From Lepas anatifera (taxonomy: Eukaryota > Arthropoda > Thecostraca > Lepadidae): a stretch of 64,000 nucleotides of DNA. A program made the translations under genes and the position numbers. The stretch's first letter is position 1, and the number at the start of each line of letters is the position of its first letter. The notes beneath the pieces are model-generated. The model was not told where the DNA came from. It ran no database searches and was given only the letters and a program-made list of their open reading frames with translations. Location: the NCBI GenBank assembly GCA_034440635.1, contig JAOTON010000470.1, forward strand, positions 62,001 through 126,000, written 5' to 3'. Below, piece after piece: positions 11,425 through 24,900 of the stretch.

Positions 11425-14400
11425 GTAAGTCCTTACTACAGCTTGGGATGCTGCCAAATCATCCAAGGGTTTTCGATGATGTCTGTCTGAGAAAGATTAT
11501 TGCAGTCCTTGCCGAGTTCTGGGGGTTCAGATGCATTCAAAGTCATTGACCTACACCATCAGGATATGATATTATTTTCCTCAGAGCAACACTATAGTTA
11601 ACTCTGTAGCAGCCCTTGAGTTGGAAATGAGGACCTGACCTTACTCATGATCTTTGACCTTGACCTGTCTCATTAGCCTGAAAAATGGGTTCAAGGCCCG
11701 GCGGCTTCCCTGAACAAGGAGCAAGCTGGCTCCCGAGAAACCCTTCCAACAGGGAAAGAGTTGGCGACGCCATATGACCCTGGCAGTTGGTGCGTCGATA
11801 AGCCCCAAAAATTATTATTATTAGCCTGAACAATGAGTAACCCTAACTATGACGCCATAACATAAAGTACGTATTCTGATCAGACGCCCTGGACTCAATG
11901 CCTTAAAAACACTGGTAATGACTTTGACCTGTGACATTTTATCTTAATCCTAACATTAATGTAATGTTAGCTTAGCATATCATCCCTATTATGTGGTGCC
12001 CTGACGTCACCACTTGACCTAAAATATGGCTGGTGGATCAATGCAATCTCACAGTTCATCAACGTGAGCTCCAAAAAATGTGACTGGAGCCGCCCATGGG
12101 CCAGCTATAATTTTAGTTCAAACAACATTATGTGCAGAATAAATTACTATAAGGAATTACTATAAATAATTAATATAAATTACTATTAATTAATTCCTAA
12201 TTACTATAAATAAATAATAAGGAAAAGCCTAGAAGCGCAAAACTTTATATTTTTCAGTTTAACCCCAGCACCAGGCAAACTGTTAGGAGGGAGGGCACGG
12301 TACGGTACTTGCCTACACAATAGGGTTGAATAATCCGGCTGAAATAGGAAACAGTACAAGGACGGATGTCAGACTGGGCTTTTGGTAATTCGGAGGTGGA
12401 TAACTCTCTGTTCCTTCCTATCCCCTCCTATATTTTTCAAAAACTCGAAAGCTCTTAACTAATGTGTACTTCTACTTCCATCAGAAGCTTGACTTCGAGG
12501 ATCATAATTTGTCTCTTGGCAGCAGGTTTAACCCCCGCCCAGTGGGCCTCCGATAGATAGTCCCAGTGGGAAGAGGGATGGAGGCGGTTGAACATCCTCC
12601 TTGACCTTAGGTTCTGTGCGAGTTAGAGGAAAAGCTCGAGCGGCAGTAGATAGGCCGTGGCAAATGATAACGACATTACACCGTTCACGTTTTGGCTCAC
12701 AAGCCACGCATAGTGTCTTGTGCTCTTTTTCTGACTGGGCCAAGTTACAGCCAATTTTGGGCATCACTGAATTTCTCTCGTTACTGCGAATGGAATTTGT
12801 ACAATATGACCATGCTGGGTCAACATGTGAAATATCCTGACCGAAGGCTGGGTCAAGGTCAGTCGGACCTTATATGTTCATTATTATAACAAAACTCCTT
12901 TCAAAACCATTGAATTTTAGACAGATGACTCACGCATTTAAACACAAATCGCCGCTGCTCTTGTATGTTGCTACGCACACGTTCGCTCGGTGCTCGAGTA
13001 CTGCAGTGTTATTTGGGCGGGACCAACTGACGTTCGCTTGACTCAAATAGACAGCGTGCGGAATCAACTTCGCTTATGGTTGAAAGCACACTATTGTGAA
13101 CAATCTAAATGATTATAATACACTGACTTGCTGAATTATTTCAATTTCATGCCATTTTTAACGCGGAGTGCCCAGCATGCTGTTCATGCGCAATGTAATC
13201 ACATGTGGTAAAGGCTCATCTCTTCTACTGCAGTGTTTCGCACTGCGCCCACCAGAGCAGCAAGGCATTTCGCGAGTTGTTCAGTGCGCCATTTGCACGT
13301 ATGAATACCGTTAGAGAAGAGCTGTTTGTTAGACTGCGTATGAGCACATCACTAAGCCCCCGCCCGCAGGGAAACGTAGACCATGATACAGCTAATTCTG
13401 ATTTTATCGGCTATATCGCCTCACTAGTTAACCCTATTTCCAACGGGCTCCCGGATACCCCTATTTCCAACAGGGGGTAAACTCTGCCCTCCTAATATCT
13501 CAAAATCTACCCGGCCAATTTTTAAAATTCAAACTGCAATTAATAATTTCGTGCTAAACTTCATTTTGAAAAAAATCAAAAATTTTGAAAATTGAGGGTA
13601 GGGGGTTCAAAATATACATAATTTCTGTCTTTTTTAGATTATCCGAAACTGTTGTCTCTTAGGCCTGATTTTCACGAAACTAATATGGATTGACAGGAAA
13701 TTTCTTGGAAATGGTCATATTTCTAATTTAGGCGAAATTCTAAATTGAAGGACGGTTTCTATGTCCAGAAATTGGGGGGGGTTAATTAGATGAATTTTTA
13801 TGTGTTTTTTGCAGAAATTCACACGTCAGGTATAGTGTGATATCTCTGATGTCAAGCAATGTGCTCAAATGTCATAAATATGTCAGAGGCGAATTCAGAG
13901 AGGCAAAATAGTGGGGTAAGACACAAATTTCCCCGCCTTTCAGGCATGCCTACTTTTCAAATTACCCCGCCTTTATCCACCCCTGCCCAACCCGGAGAAC
14001 ACTCCTGGATCCGCCTATGGATCATTTGTGTCCATTTGGTGTTCGGACTAAATGCATACCTATCTACGATGCTTTGTCCCATTAAATGCAGACACAACAC
14101 TAAAATACGTTTGAAAGTTAGTGAACCCTCTAATTACGGTACCTGAGCACGCTTATGATATCCTTTTATCATATAATACAGGAATGGGGTCGATACATCC
14201 TTATTTTTACCCCTCCCGTCCATTCTGTAGGTAGTTTATTCACTTTGGAAGAGTTCGAATGGATAACATTTTAGACCCAATTTTTTGCTTCTGGAACCGC
14301 CTATGGCCAAAATTATATCAAAATACACATCAAGTGTCATCCTAAATCTCAAAAATAACATTCAAATATTGCAACTGCCGCCAATTCGTAACAGACAGCT

Positions 14401-17170
14401 TTATTGTAGGACAAACGTAACGCCGGCGACAATGCTCGGCTTCTGGATAAAACACCCCAAATTAGCGAGCCATAGCTCCGTCTCTGGCAAATATATATAT
14501 TCAAAATTTTCAGGGAACACGCACGATTTTGTTTTTAAGAAAAGTCACACAATTTCAAGAGCCTATCTCGAACCGTTTCGGAGATACCACAGAAAAACCT
14601 GAGGGGTAGGCAGAATCTGCCTCTGTTGGAAATAGGGTTAGTGTTTTTTATGCGTTTTGAGTTTTACATGTTTTAGCTTTGCACGGCTTACATTCAGAAG
14701 TTGTATTCTCATATTTTTACATATCTTTTAAGCTCTTAATCTTTTTCTGAGGCTTTTATTTTTTGTTTTGTGAGCCTCAGACGTGTGTAGCCCATTTTTG
14801 TCGTATTTTGACCTTTGAATTTTATGTGATTTTCATATTTACCTTGTCCCGTGGAAAATCTGATGAGAAAATGAAATTAAATGTGTATCAATCGACTGGT
14901 AATAACAATAAAAATACAATTGTATCAACATAAAACCTCGGTCGATATTTCTTTGGAAGTTATGATTCAAAATCTGAAAAAACCGCCTAAGTAGCTCTCA
15001 GATGACCTCCTAGAGGAGGCAGGTAGAAAGTCTTTAATTAACCCTTGGGAGTGGTCTAAAAATACAAAGATTTTGAGAGAAAAGCATTAAAGCCGTACCT
15101 ACAGGCACATAGACATTTTCGGTCATTGCCATTTTCTCCGTGAGTTCTCAATGGAGAGGTGATAACCCGTACCCTGGAAGTTACGTTAAAAGCTAGAGTG
15201 AGTTCGAGTGCAATTTGATAAAGATGACACCAAAATAAGAATCATCGAAGATGTATGTCTGCTGGTTGTAACACTAGCCTGGTCAGGATGTAGGTTTTTC
15301 ATTGGATAACAACGAATTGCTGCTCATTTGATGCATTTCTTGTGCTGATTACGATGCGCTTATCAGAAATGCAATTTTCAAAAAATTTTGGTGGCCAAGT
15401 CGAGTTGAACGTTTTACATTTTGCTCATTTTCCAATTTTTGGCTCACCACCAACCCATATTACCAACGAGGTGCAAAAATGCACTGGGCTGGTAGTTTTG
15501 TTCGTTGGTGCTCCATTCGTTTTGTTCTTGTTGTTATAACTTGCACACATAACGCTATTTTTGTTTATTATCTCTGCTTTGAGTTGAGTTTGCACTGGCT
15601 CTCCATAGAGCTCTGGCTCTCCAGCAGCGTGGCATGGTAATTGAATACTGATTTCCTCGGGGACCGGAAACATAAACAGCAACGCAAAAGGTGAGAAACA
15701 ATTGCGATTTGGATTGTATAAACGCACCTAAAGAGCTGTTTTCAAGCAGCACTGAAGTTGTTAATACTGTTTCTCAAGTATTTTAAGCATGCCATGCCCA
15801 AACATGCTGCTGCTGCTGAAGTCCCGACCATAACCCTTTACCAATAGGCGCAGGAACCGTGGGGGCAGTGGTGGTGGCTGTCACACCCAACTTTCAAAGT
15901 GTGGCAGCAGCTCCACCCCTCCCCCAGTTTGAGCCGATTCTGGAACTTCTCTATTAACATTTAAGCGATATGCCTAATTACACCAGACCACACGAACGCG
16001 GAAGCCCCTTCCTCCATCTTAGACCTTTCCTCCGGCTAAAATAGTTCCTCCGCCTATGCCTCCACCGACTGAATTCTTCCGTATTTGACCCAAAAGACTC
16101 TGCAGCAACCCTACTATGACTGAGGTGCGAGGGCATCAGTTTTAAGGCTAGTGACCTCTAGCCCAGTCTCCTCTGACATATTTAGAGCCCGTTGTGGCCA
16201 AAGAGAACTATTTACTTTACGTGTACGGATAGGATTGATAATTTTTAACGTTATGGTCTAGCAGAAAAAATCGACTGGTTTGGCATTATGCGAACATTCT
16301 TTTACAAACATGACATTGTTCACCAGGTTTTTAAGGACTGAAGAAAATGGGTTGTATGAAATAATAAAATATGTTTTCCAGCGTTTACGCACCTTGCACT
16401 AGCTGCATTGTATAAAGCACATACCGGCATAATTTAAGCGCTTCTGTTATGTTTTCCTTTCAGTTTTATGTTTCCTCTAATCAAAATTGAAATGGACGGA
16501 GGGTTATATCTGCAAAAAATAAAGGACACTTACCGTGAGTTTGGTATATCATAGAGAGTCTTCTTATAACACGAATTGAACTCATGGAGGAGCGGAGCAA
16601 AGATGAGTGTCATATTCCTATGGAAGCATGCAACAACAGGGTAACGGCTGAGATTATGGACGTGTGTAACAGCGTATCACTGCATACACGTGCAAATCAG
16701 GTCATGCTGAAGACTTTGGAATGAAAGAGAGACAAAAAGAAGCATGTAAATAGGGTTGGCAAGCAAGCTACTATACCAACTGCTGCGATGGATTCGCTGT
16801 TTGATACCAGCAGCCGAGAACGAACGTGAGTCTGGACTAGCAGAAGACAGTGTTTCTGGCCGACCAGCCAAGTGCCAGACGGCTTCAGACAAGCAGCCTC
16901 GATCAGGAAACCACAGCGCGATGGCAGAGGAGAGCTCAGCGAGCGGGTCGAGCAGTCATAAGAGGAGCAGCCGTGACCTCCCCCAGTCAACAGGCGACAG
17001 CCGAGACAGCAAACACGCCTGTGGAAACTGGCGTTTCAGGTAACGCTATCATCTGCTAAGATATAATGACTCGGTAATCCCGATCAAAGGGATATTATCT
17101 GTGTATGAGATTGAGCAATGATATTTTCATAAACCAGTCTACTCATCAATTCTAACAGAATACCCACCGG

Positions 17171-17264
<94 letters not shown>

Positions 17265-17756
17265 TCAGGGGCGGACGCAGACTCAAGTTTTGGGGGGGCA
17301 AACCCATGTCTTGCCTCTCCTCCTGGGGGTGGGGGGGGATGGGAGCAAATATTTGTTTACTCTACAGACCTAGTGTAAACACCTTTTTCAGTGCTCGACA
17401 GACCTAGTATAAGTTACCTCTCCAAGTAAATGATCGCTCTTCGGGGTGGGGGGTGGGAGCGAAGATTTTTTTTTTGCTTTACAGACCTAGTGTAAACACC
17501 TTAAAAAACATTGACCGGCGTGTGGGGGCCAAAAGATAGTTTGCCCCCTCCAGCGCTTTGGGGGGCATGACCGGAATACCCCCGCCCCTGCGTCCGCCAA
17601 TGTATATAGTTTTGAAACACTGTCCAAGTCGTTCACAGTCCATAACTCATAAACCATAAGACATGGTACGCATTGCTTATCGTTCTTCTATGCGCTATCC
17701 TTCCTTATGGTTTGTGAGTTATGGACTGTGAGCGACTTGGACAATGTTTTAAAGAA

Positions 17757-17805
<49 letters not shown>

Positions 17806-20800
17806 AGTACTTCGGCAATATATCTTCGTTTAGACAATGGCGATTAAAATTAATAGATGAGTCACATTTTGAGAGCTTCTTTTGTTGTTTTTCTATTTTT
17901 CTTATCAGGAGTCTTATATCTGGTGGTGTTTGTAAATCAATGATCCAAAATTCATGCAATTCTGACTAGTTTCAATTGTATTCAAACAATTATTTTCAAG
18001 GACTGCACGTCGCTGCTCACAGTTCAAATATTCATATTTTAAAATTCGATTGATTAGAATGAGCTAAAAAACTAGAACACTTCTATGAGGCAATGTCAAA
18101 CGTTAACAAGTCACAATGGAATCATACAAGAATATTGCTTTAAACAATAATTTACTAAATAGGTACAAGTCATCTTAAATCAGACATTTCATACAAGAGA
18201 CTATGTTTTACTCAGCTATACATGAAACATTTTAAACAGATTAACAGCACAATTAACACTGACGATGCGTAAATACAATACAAATCACAGTATACATTGC
18301 TTGCAATATCAAATTCAATGCGATACTATCAATTTACCCCCACAATGTGAGTGCTCGATGCGTGTTAATATGCATGTTTAGTGAGGGCTTATGTTCGTGT
18401 ATGTGGAGTGCCTCGAGAACTGCTAGTTTGCGTGTGTCATCTGTGGATGTGATAATGCGTGTGTTCTGGACTAGTATTTTGCGTGTTAGCTCAGTGTTGT
18501 GTTCATCATGCATGTGTTGTTTGATTGCTCCGAGTTGTAGATGCATAGTGAGCCGACGAGACAGAGTCGTTGTTGTGGCGCCAATGTAGTAATCGGCTTG
18601 AGGTCTGCAACCCTCAAGTGGGCACGTGCATTTATATACTACATTGGTGCACTTCAACGGTTCCGCCTCGACTGGCTTGTTGGACATATACTAGGTTGCG
18701 TGTCTTATTTGTCGTGTAGTAGATGTGGAGCTCTAGACGTTCGCCTTCTAAACATTTTATGTTTCGGCGTACCATGTCCTGTAGAACTCTCTCGTCAGTT
18801 TTGTATGCGCCGATCATGTGGTTCCTGTAGAAGATGTGGTGTGTTGTCTTACTAGTGGGTTTTGCTGTTTCTGTCAAAAAGAAAGATTCTGAAAAGAGAG
18901 CAGAATCAGAATTGCTCTTCCAAGACCAAACCAAGCTAGAAGAAGCCCAGAAGATAATTATCGATCGTAACCTCCGCGGACAGCTTATTGGTGAAGGGTC
19001 AAAACTGAAGGGGTGCTCACGAAGTCAACTTTTAAGCCAAGAATTGCGGGAAGCAGCGAAACAATTGAAAGACGATCCACGCATCATTATTAGGAAAGCA
19101 GATAAGTCACCTGTTTTTGTTATACTTGATAGGGATGTGTACCTTTAAAAACTAAGTGACATATTATTAGATAGCAGTAAGTTTCAAGTCATAAAAGTTG
19201 ACCCAACCATTCAACTAAAAACAAAAATCAATCGACTCATAACCAGCGCTAATGCAGTAGTTGGAGGTGTGCACTTTTGTAAAATAGTAGAAGTATATTC
19301 CCCAGGCTACATTTACGGTACGGTTAAGACCCACAAAAACAACAACCCCTTGCGACCTATCATTTCCCAGATAGGAACTCCTACTTATAAGTTAGCTAAA
19401 AGATTAAACAGCCTCTTGAAACCATATGTGCCAGCTGGATACTCAGTACAATCATCAGTTGAAATTCTAGATTTGTTGCGAACCAAACAACCCCAGGGCA
19501 CCCTTCCATCCATCGATGTATGTAGCCTTTTCACAAATGTTCCCACAGAGAAGACCATAGATATCATAATAGGCGGGGTTTTCAACACACACACTAATGG
19601 ACTTCCACCCCTTAAAATATCACAGAAGCTACTCCGTGATCTGTTAAAAGCTTGCACGTCTGAATCTCCTTTTCGCGCACCTGATGGAAAACTCTATCTT
19701 CAAAAGGATGGGGTTGCGATGGGCTCACCCCTCGGGCCGTTATTTGCCAATTTTTACATGGCTCACTTGGAAAACAAGGTACTCAAGGATACAGACACCT
19801 CACCATTCTGGATCACACGATATGTAGATGACATATGCCTGGAAATCAGGGACATTAACCAACTAAAACGTCTCATTGAAAAGTTTGAAACCAACTCCGT
19901 TCTGAAGTTCACGTATGAACTTCAGAACTTCGCAGTGAATGCCCTGACCGCTACAAACATGGAGTGGTCAGGGCATTCGTACGTAGGGCTATCCGCCACT
20001 GCTCAACACACGACAAAATGCACGCAGAGTTCAACCGCTCAAAACAAATACTTATTAACAACGGATACACAAATCATGAGGTAGACCACAAAATCAAACG
20101 CCAACTACACCGCACAGAACAGCAAAACCCACTAGTAAGACAACACACCACATCTTCTACAGGAACCACATGAGCGACGCATACAAAACTGACGAGAGAG
20201 TTCTACAGGACATGGTACGCCGAAACATAACATGTTTAGAAGGCGAACGTCTAGAGCTCCACATCTACTACACGACAAATAAGACACGCAACCTAGTAAT
20301 GTCCAGCAAGCCAGTCGAGGCGGAACCGTTGAAGTGCACCAATGTAGTATATAAATGCACGTGCCCACTTGAGGGTTGCAGACCTCAAGCAGATTACTAC
20401 ATTGGCGTCACAACAACGACTCTGTCTCGACGGCTCACTATGCATCTACAACACGGAGCAATCAAACAACACATGCATAATGAACACAACACTGAGCTAA
20501 CACGCAAAATACTAGTCCAGAACACATACATTATCACATCCACAGATAAGCCCTCACTAAACATGCATATTAACACGCATCGAGCACTCACATTGTGGGG
20601 GTAAATTGATAGTATCGCATTGAATTTGATATTGCAAACAATGTATACTGTGATTTGGATTGTATTTATGCATCGTCAGTGTTAATTGTGTTGTAAACTG
20701 TTTAAAATGCTTCATGTATAGCTGAGTAAAACATAGTCTGTTGTATGAAATGTCTGATTTAAAATGACTTGTAGCTATTTAGCAAATTATTGTTTAAAGT

Positions 20801-21112
20801 ATTATTATTGTATGATTCCATTGTGACTTGTTAACGTTTACCATTGCGTCATGGAAGTGTTCTAGTATTTTAGCTCATTCTAATCATTCTAATTTTCAAA
20901 TATGAATATTTGAACTGTGGGCAGCGACGTGTAGTCCTTGAAAATAATTGTTTGAATACAGTTGAAACTAGTCGGAATTGCAAGAATTTTGGATCATTGA
21001 TTTAACAAACACCACCAGATATCAGACTCCTGATAAGAAAAATAGAAAAACAACAAAAGAAGCTCTCAAAATGTGACTCATCTATTAATTTTAATCGTCA
21101 TTGTCTAAACGA

Positions 21113-21159
<47 letters not shown>

Positions 21160-21892
21160 TATATAAACAAAAGTTATTGAATTCAACCGCAAATCGAGCC
21201 TTTACGAGTTTTTTCTCTGTCTTTTCTTTTTCTCTAAACACCTTTCTCGTTCCCTCTGCTAGTTGGAATATAAGGTCAGCAAATTGCATTGAATATAGGT
21301 TGTATTTAAATAAAGCTTTCGAATAACATTATTCATCATCAGTAGTACATATAAATAAGTTTCCTTGCACACTCCCTTCCTGTTTTATGGAGACAATTGT
21401 CGTTTGAAATTCACGAGAACCAAAACATGATATTGCATTGGAGATAACTTTCAATTGAAGAGACCGAAAACACTTCCTATATCAAACAAAATCACTAACT
21501 CTTGACATTCTAAAACGATGCATAAGACAAATGCACCATTTGGCTTGAAGCTTTAATACAGCTCCAGGCATGTTGTTAATATCTTATTCTGTTTGTTGAG
21601 GTCGGGTTGTCTCTCTCTGATTATGAGGGCTTCATAGATGGGTAGTTTTCGCCGGTCGGTAGTTTGTCGTATGGTGCGGGTGTTGTCGACCAAGTCCTTC
21701 CGGGTGATGTCGCGATTGTGAAATCGTTTGTAGTGGTCTTTGGGGGCTCCCATCTGCAGGTGCATAGTGAGCCTGCGTGATAGTGATGTTGTTGTGAGAC
21801 CAACGTAGGTACCGGTTCCTCGAAGCTTGCAATCTCCGTACGGGCATTCAAACTGGTACACTACGTTGGTCTTCTTCAACGTAGTGGTAAGT

Positions 21893-21935
<43 letters not shown>

Positions 21936-24900
21936 CTTGTGGGTGTTCTGTTAGAATTAATGAGCAGACTGGTTTCTGAAAATATCATTCCTCGTACACA
22001 GATAATATCCCTTCGATCAAGATTACCAAGTCTGCATGGTTTAGCAGATTATAGCGTTACCTGAAACGCCAGTTTCCACAGGTGTGTTTGCTGTCTCAGC
22101 CGTCGCCTGTTGATTCGGGGAAGTGACGGCTGCTCCTTTCATGACTGCTCGACCCACTCGCTGAGCTCTCCTCTGCCATCGTGATTTGGTTTCCTGATCG
22201 AGACTTCCTGTCTGAAGACGTCTGGTACCTGGCTGGTCGGCCAGAAACACTGTTTTCGGCTAGTTCAGGCTCACGTTATCGGCTGTTGATATCAAACAGC
22301 GAATCCATCGCAGCAGTTTATGTAGCAGCTTGCTTTCCAAACCTGTTTACATGCTTCTTCTGTGTCTCTCTTTCTATAGCCCTCTTAGATCCTTCAACAC
22401 GGCCTGTTCTGCACGTGTAGGCAGTGATACGCTTGCATATACATTCATAACCTCAGCCGTTACCCTGTGATTGCATTATTCCATAACAAAATGGCGCTCA
22501 TCTTTGCTCCGCTCCTCCATGAGTTCAATTTTTGTCATAACAAGGTGCCCTATGATATACCAAACTCACGGTGAGGCTCACTTATTTTTTGCAAATATTA
22601 CCACCCGTCCATGTTCAATTTTGTTCAGAGGAAACATAAAACCGGAAGGAGATCATAACGAAGAACTTGGATTATGCCGGTATGGGAATTATCCAATGCA
22701 ACTAGTGCAAGATGCCTAGCCGTTGGAAAGCTTATTTTAGGATTTCATACAACATATTGTCTTCAGTCCTTAAAACCTAGCGCAAAATGTCATGTTAGTA
22801 TAGAATGCTCGCATAATGGCAAAACACTCGAAATTTTCTGCTAGATAAGAACGTTAAAAACTATCAATCCTATCCATAAACGAAAAACAAATAATTAGAG
22901 TCCGCTCTCTTATGGACCAAAACGACCCCTAGAGCAGACTGGGTTATAGATCATTGGCCTCAAAGCTGATACCCTTGCACTTCAGTCAAAGTGGTCTTGC
23001 AGAGTATTTTTGGCGCAAATACCGAAGGATTCAGTCGGTGAAGGCATAGGCGGACGAAACTATTTTAGGTGGAGGAAAGGTGTGAGTTGAAGGAAGGGGC
23101 TTCTGCGTTGGTATGGCCGGGGGTGATTAAGTATATCGCTTAAATGTTAATAGAAAAGTTCCAGAATCTGCTCAAACTGGCGGGGGGGTGGCGGTTTGGA
23201 GCTGCTGCCAGACTCTGAAAGTTGGGTGCGACAGTCACCACGACTGCCCTCACGGTTCCTGCACCTATTGGTAAAGGGTTATGGTCGAGACTTCAGCAGC
23301 AGCAGCAGCATGTTTGGGCATGGCATGCTTAAAATACTTGAGAAACAGTGTTAACAGCTTCAGTGCGGATTGCAAACAGCTATTTAAGTGCGTTTATACA
23401 GTCCAATTCGCAAATATTTCTCACATTTCGCGCTGCTTTTCATATTTCCGGTCCCCGAGGAAATCAGCATTCACTTACCATGTCACGCTGCTAGCGCCAT
23501 CTATGGAGAGTAGGCCATGTCGTGATCACCACTTTTTCACAGGATCTTTGATTTCCGGGTGTTTTCTAATGTATTAATGGTCGCTGATCACGATTTTCTG
23601 GTCTAAAATGTCGAATTCGAAAAATATTTGCCCGCGCAAGCCGTTTGAAATTCTTCCGGTTTGCCAAAATTTCGATGTTTTCATATCTCACGGACAATAA
23701 AGTGCAACTTATGTATGGAAAGGGCCACAGAACTTTTAAACCATTGAATGTGAACAATTTGAAACCTTTTTGACTCCTTAAAATATATACTTGCCTGATA
23801 AAGTACCGTGGAAAGACGGGGATGTTTGAGCTTAAAAGATGATAATAGATGGCGCGCATGACGCAGCCGTCAACCACTGTCCCGCTACGTCGCTTATGTC
23901 AAGAAGCTATTAGCCAAAGGAGCTGGATATAGGATTTGAGCCTATTATGGATTCGATGAATGAACATTTACCTCACAAGATGATCTAGATTTTTCTCGCT
24001 TGCAATTTTCAATATTTTTGGTAATGGTTGCTTTCAAAGCAGGTACAATTAAGATCAGCCAGCCATATATAGATTAGGTATCTAAGTATGTAGTCACTGC
24101 GGATCAATTTCAAGTATAAAAATGTATGCAAGAGCCAGTCGATTATATTTAGATTAGTCTTGCTATCACTAGCAAGGAGAATACCGCATTTCGGGAAAAA
24201 TGAAGCTACACCACACCTAGCGCCGCCGTCAAGCCATGTATGCTGCCGCTTAACCAGCTCTCGACTGGGGCTGACGTTGTTGGTCACATTATGATGCTGC
24301 AGCTTGAAGAGATGGAGGCCAGAGAAGTGGACCAATTTCACGTTTCAATAGCTTGAAAATTCGAACCGACTGCTGATGAAGTTACCGAGACTTACAGAAG
24401 AGCATCTGTGACAGCAAGAAACAAGTACAAAGTTCGCTGTGAAATAAGGAAGCATTTAAACCTGAAGGAAGCGATCAGAAGGCGCCTACAAAACATGAAG
24501 ATATTGTAAGCATGGACAAAGCATGACAACATTGTTTGACATATAAAGCAGAGTTTTACCATCAGAGGCATCGGCAAACAGAACATTTCTGGAAGACCAG
24601 CGAGAAGCGCAGAGGTTGTATCTTGGCGGCTTGGATGCAGTCGTGACGGACCATTGGAGACGGCAGCAGCTGCGGCAAGCCACTGCTGCTGTTGTTGTGG
24701 CTACCAGGAGTTCTCCGGATGTTGCGTTCTGACGGAGCTGAAGCTGCGTCAGAACGCAACGGCACCATTGACAGCGACCGATGGTGGTATATGCAGCAGC
24801 GAGCTTCCTATTTGTAGCATCACACCAGCTGCTGACAGACGCCGCACGCGAACAGGCTCTGGCAGGCATAAGTCAATCTCGGAAGGAAAACTTATTTTTA

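Noticed and set aside
19269..20084. Reverse transcriptase as a retron, group II intron or retroviral pol
   Set aside because: [20 protein letters not shown] and a linked GIY-YIG domain are Penelope-like; no integrase, protease or maturase sequence is present.
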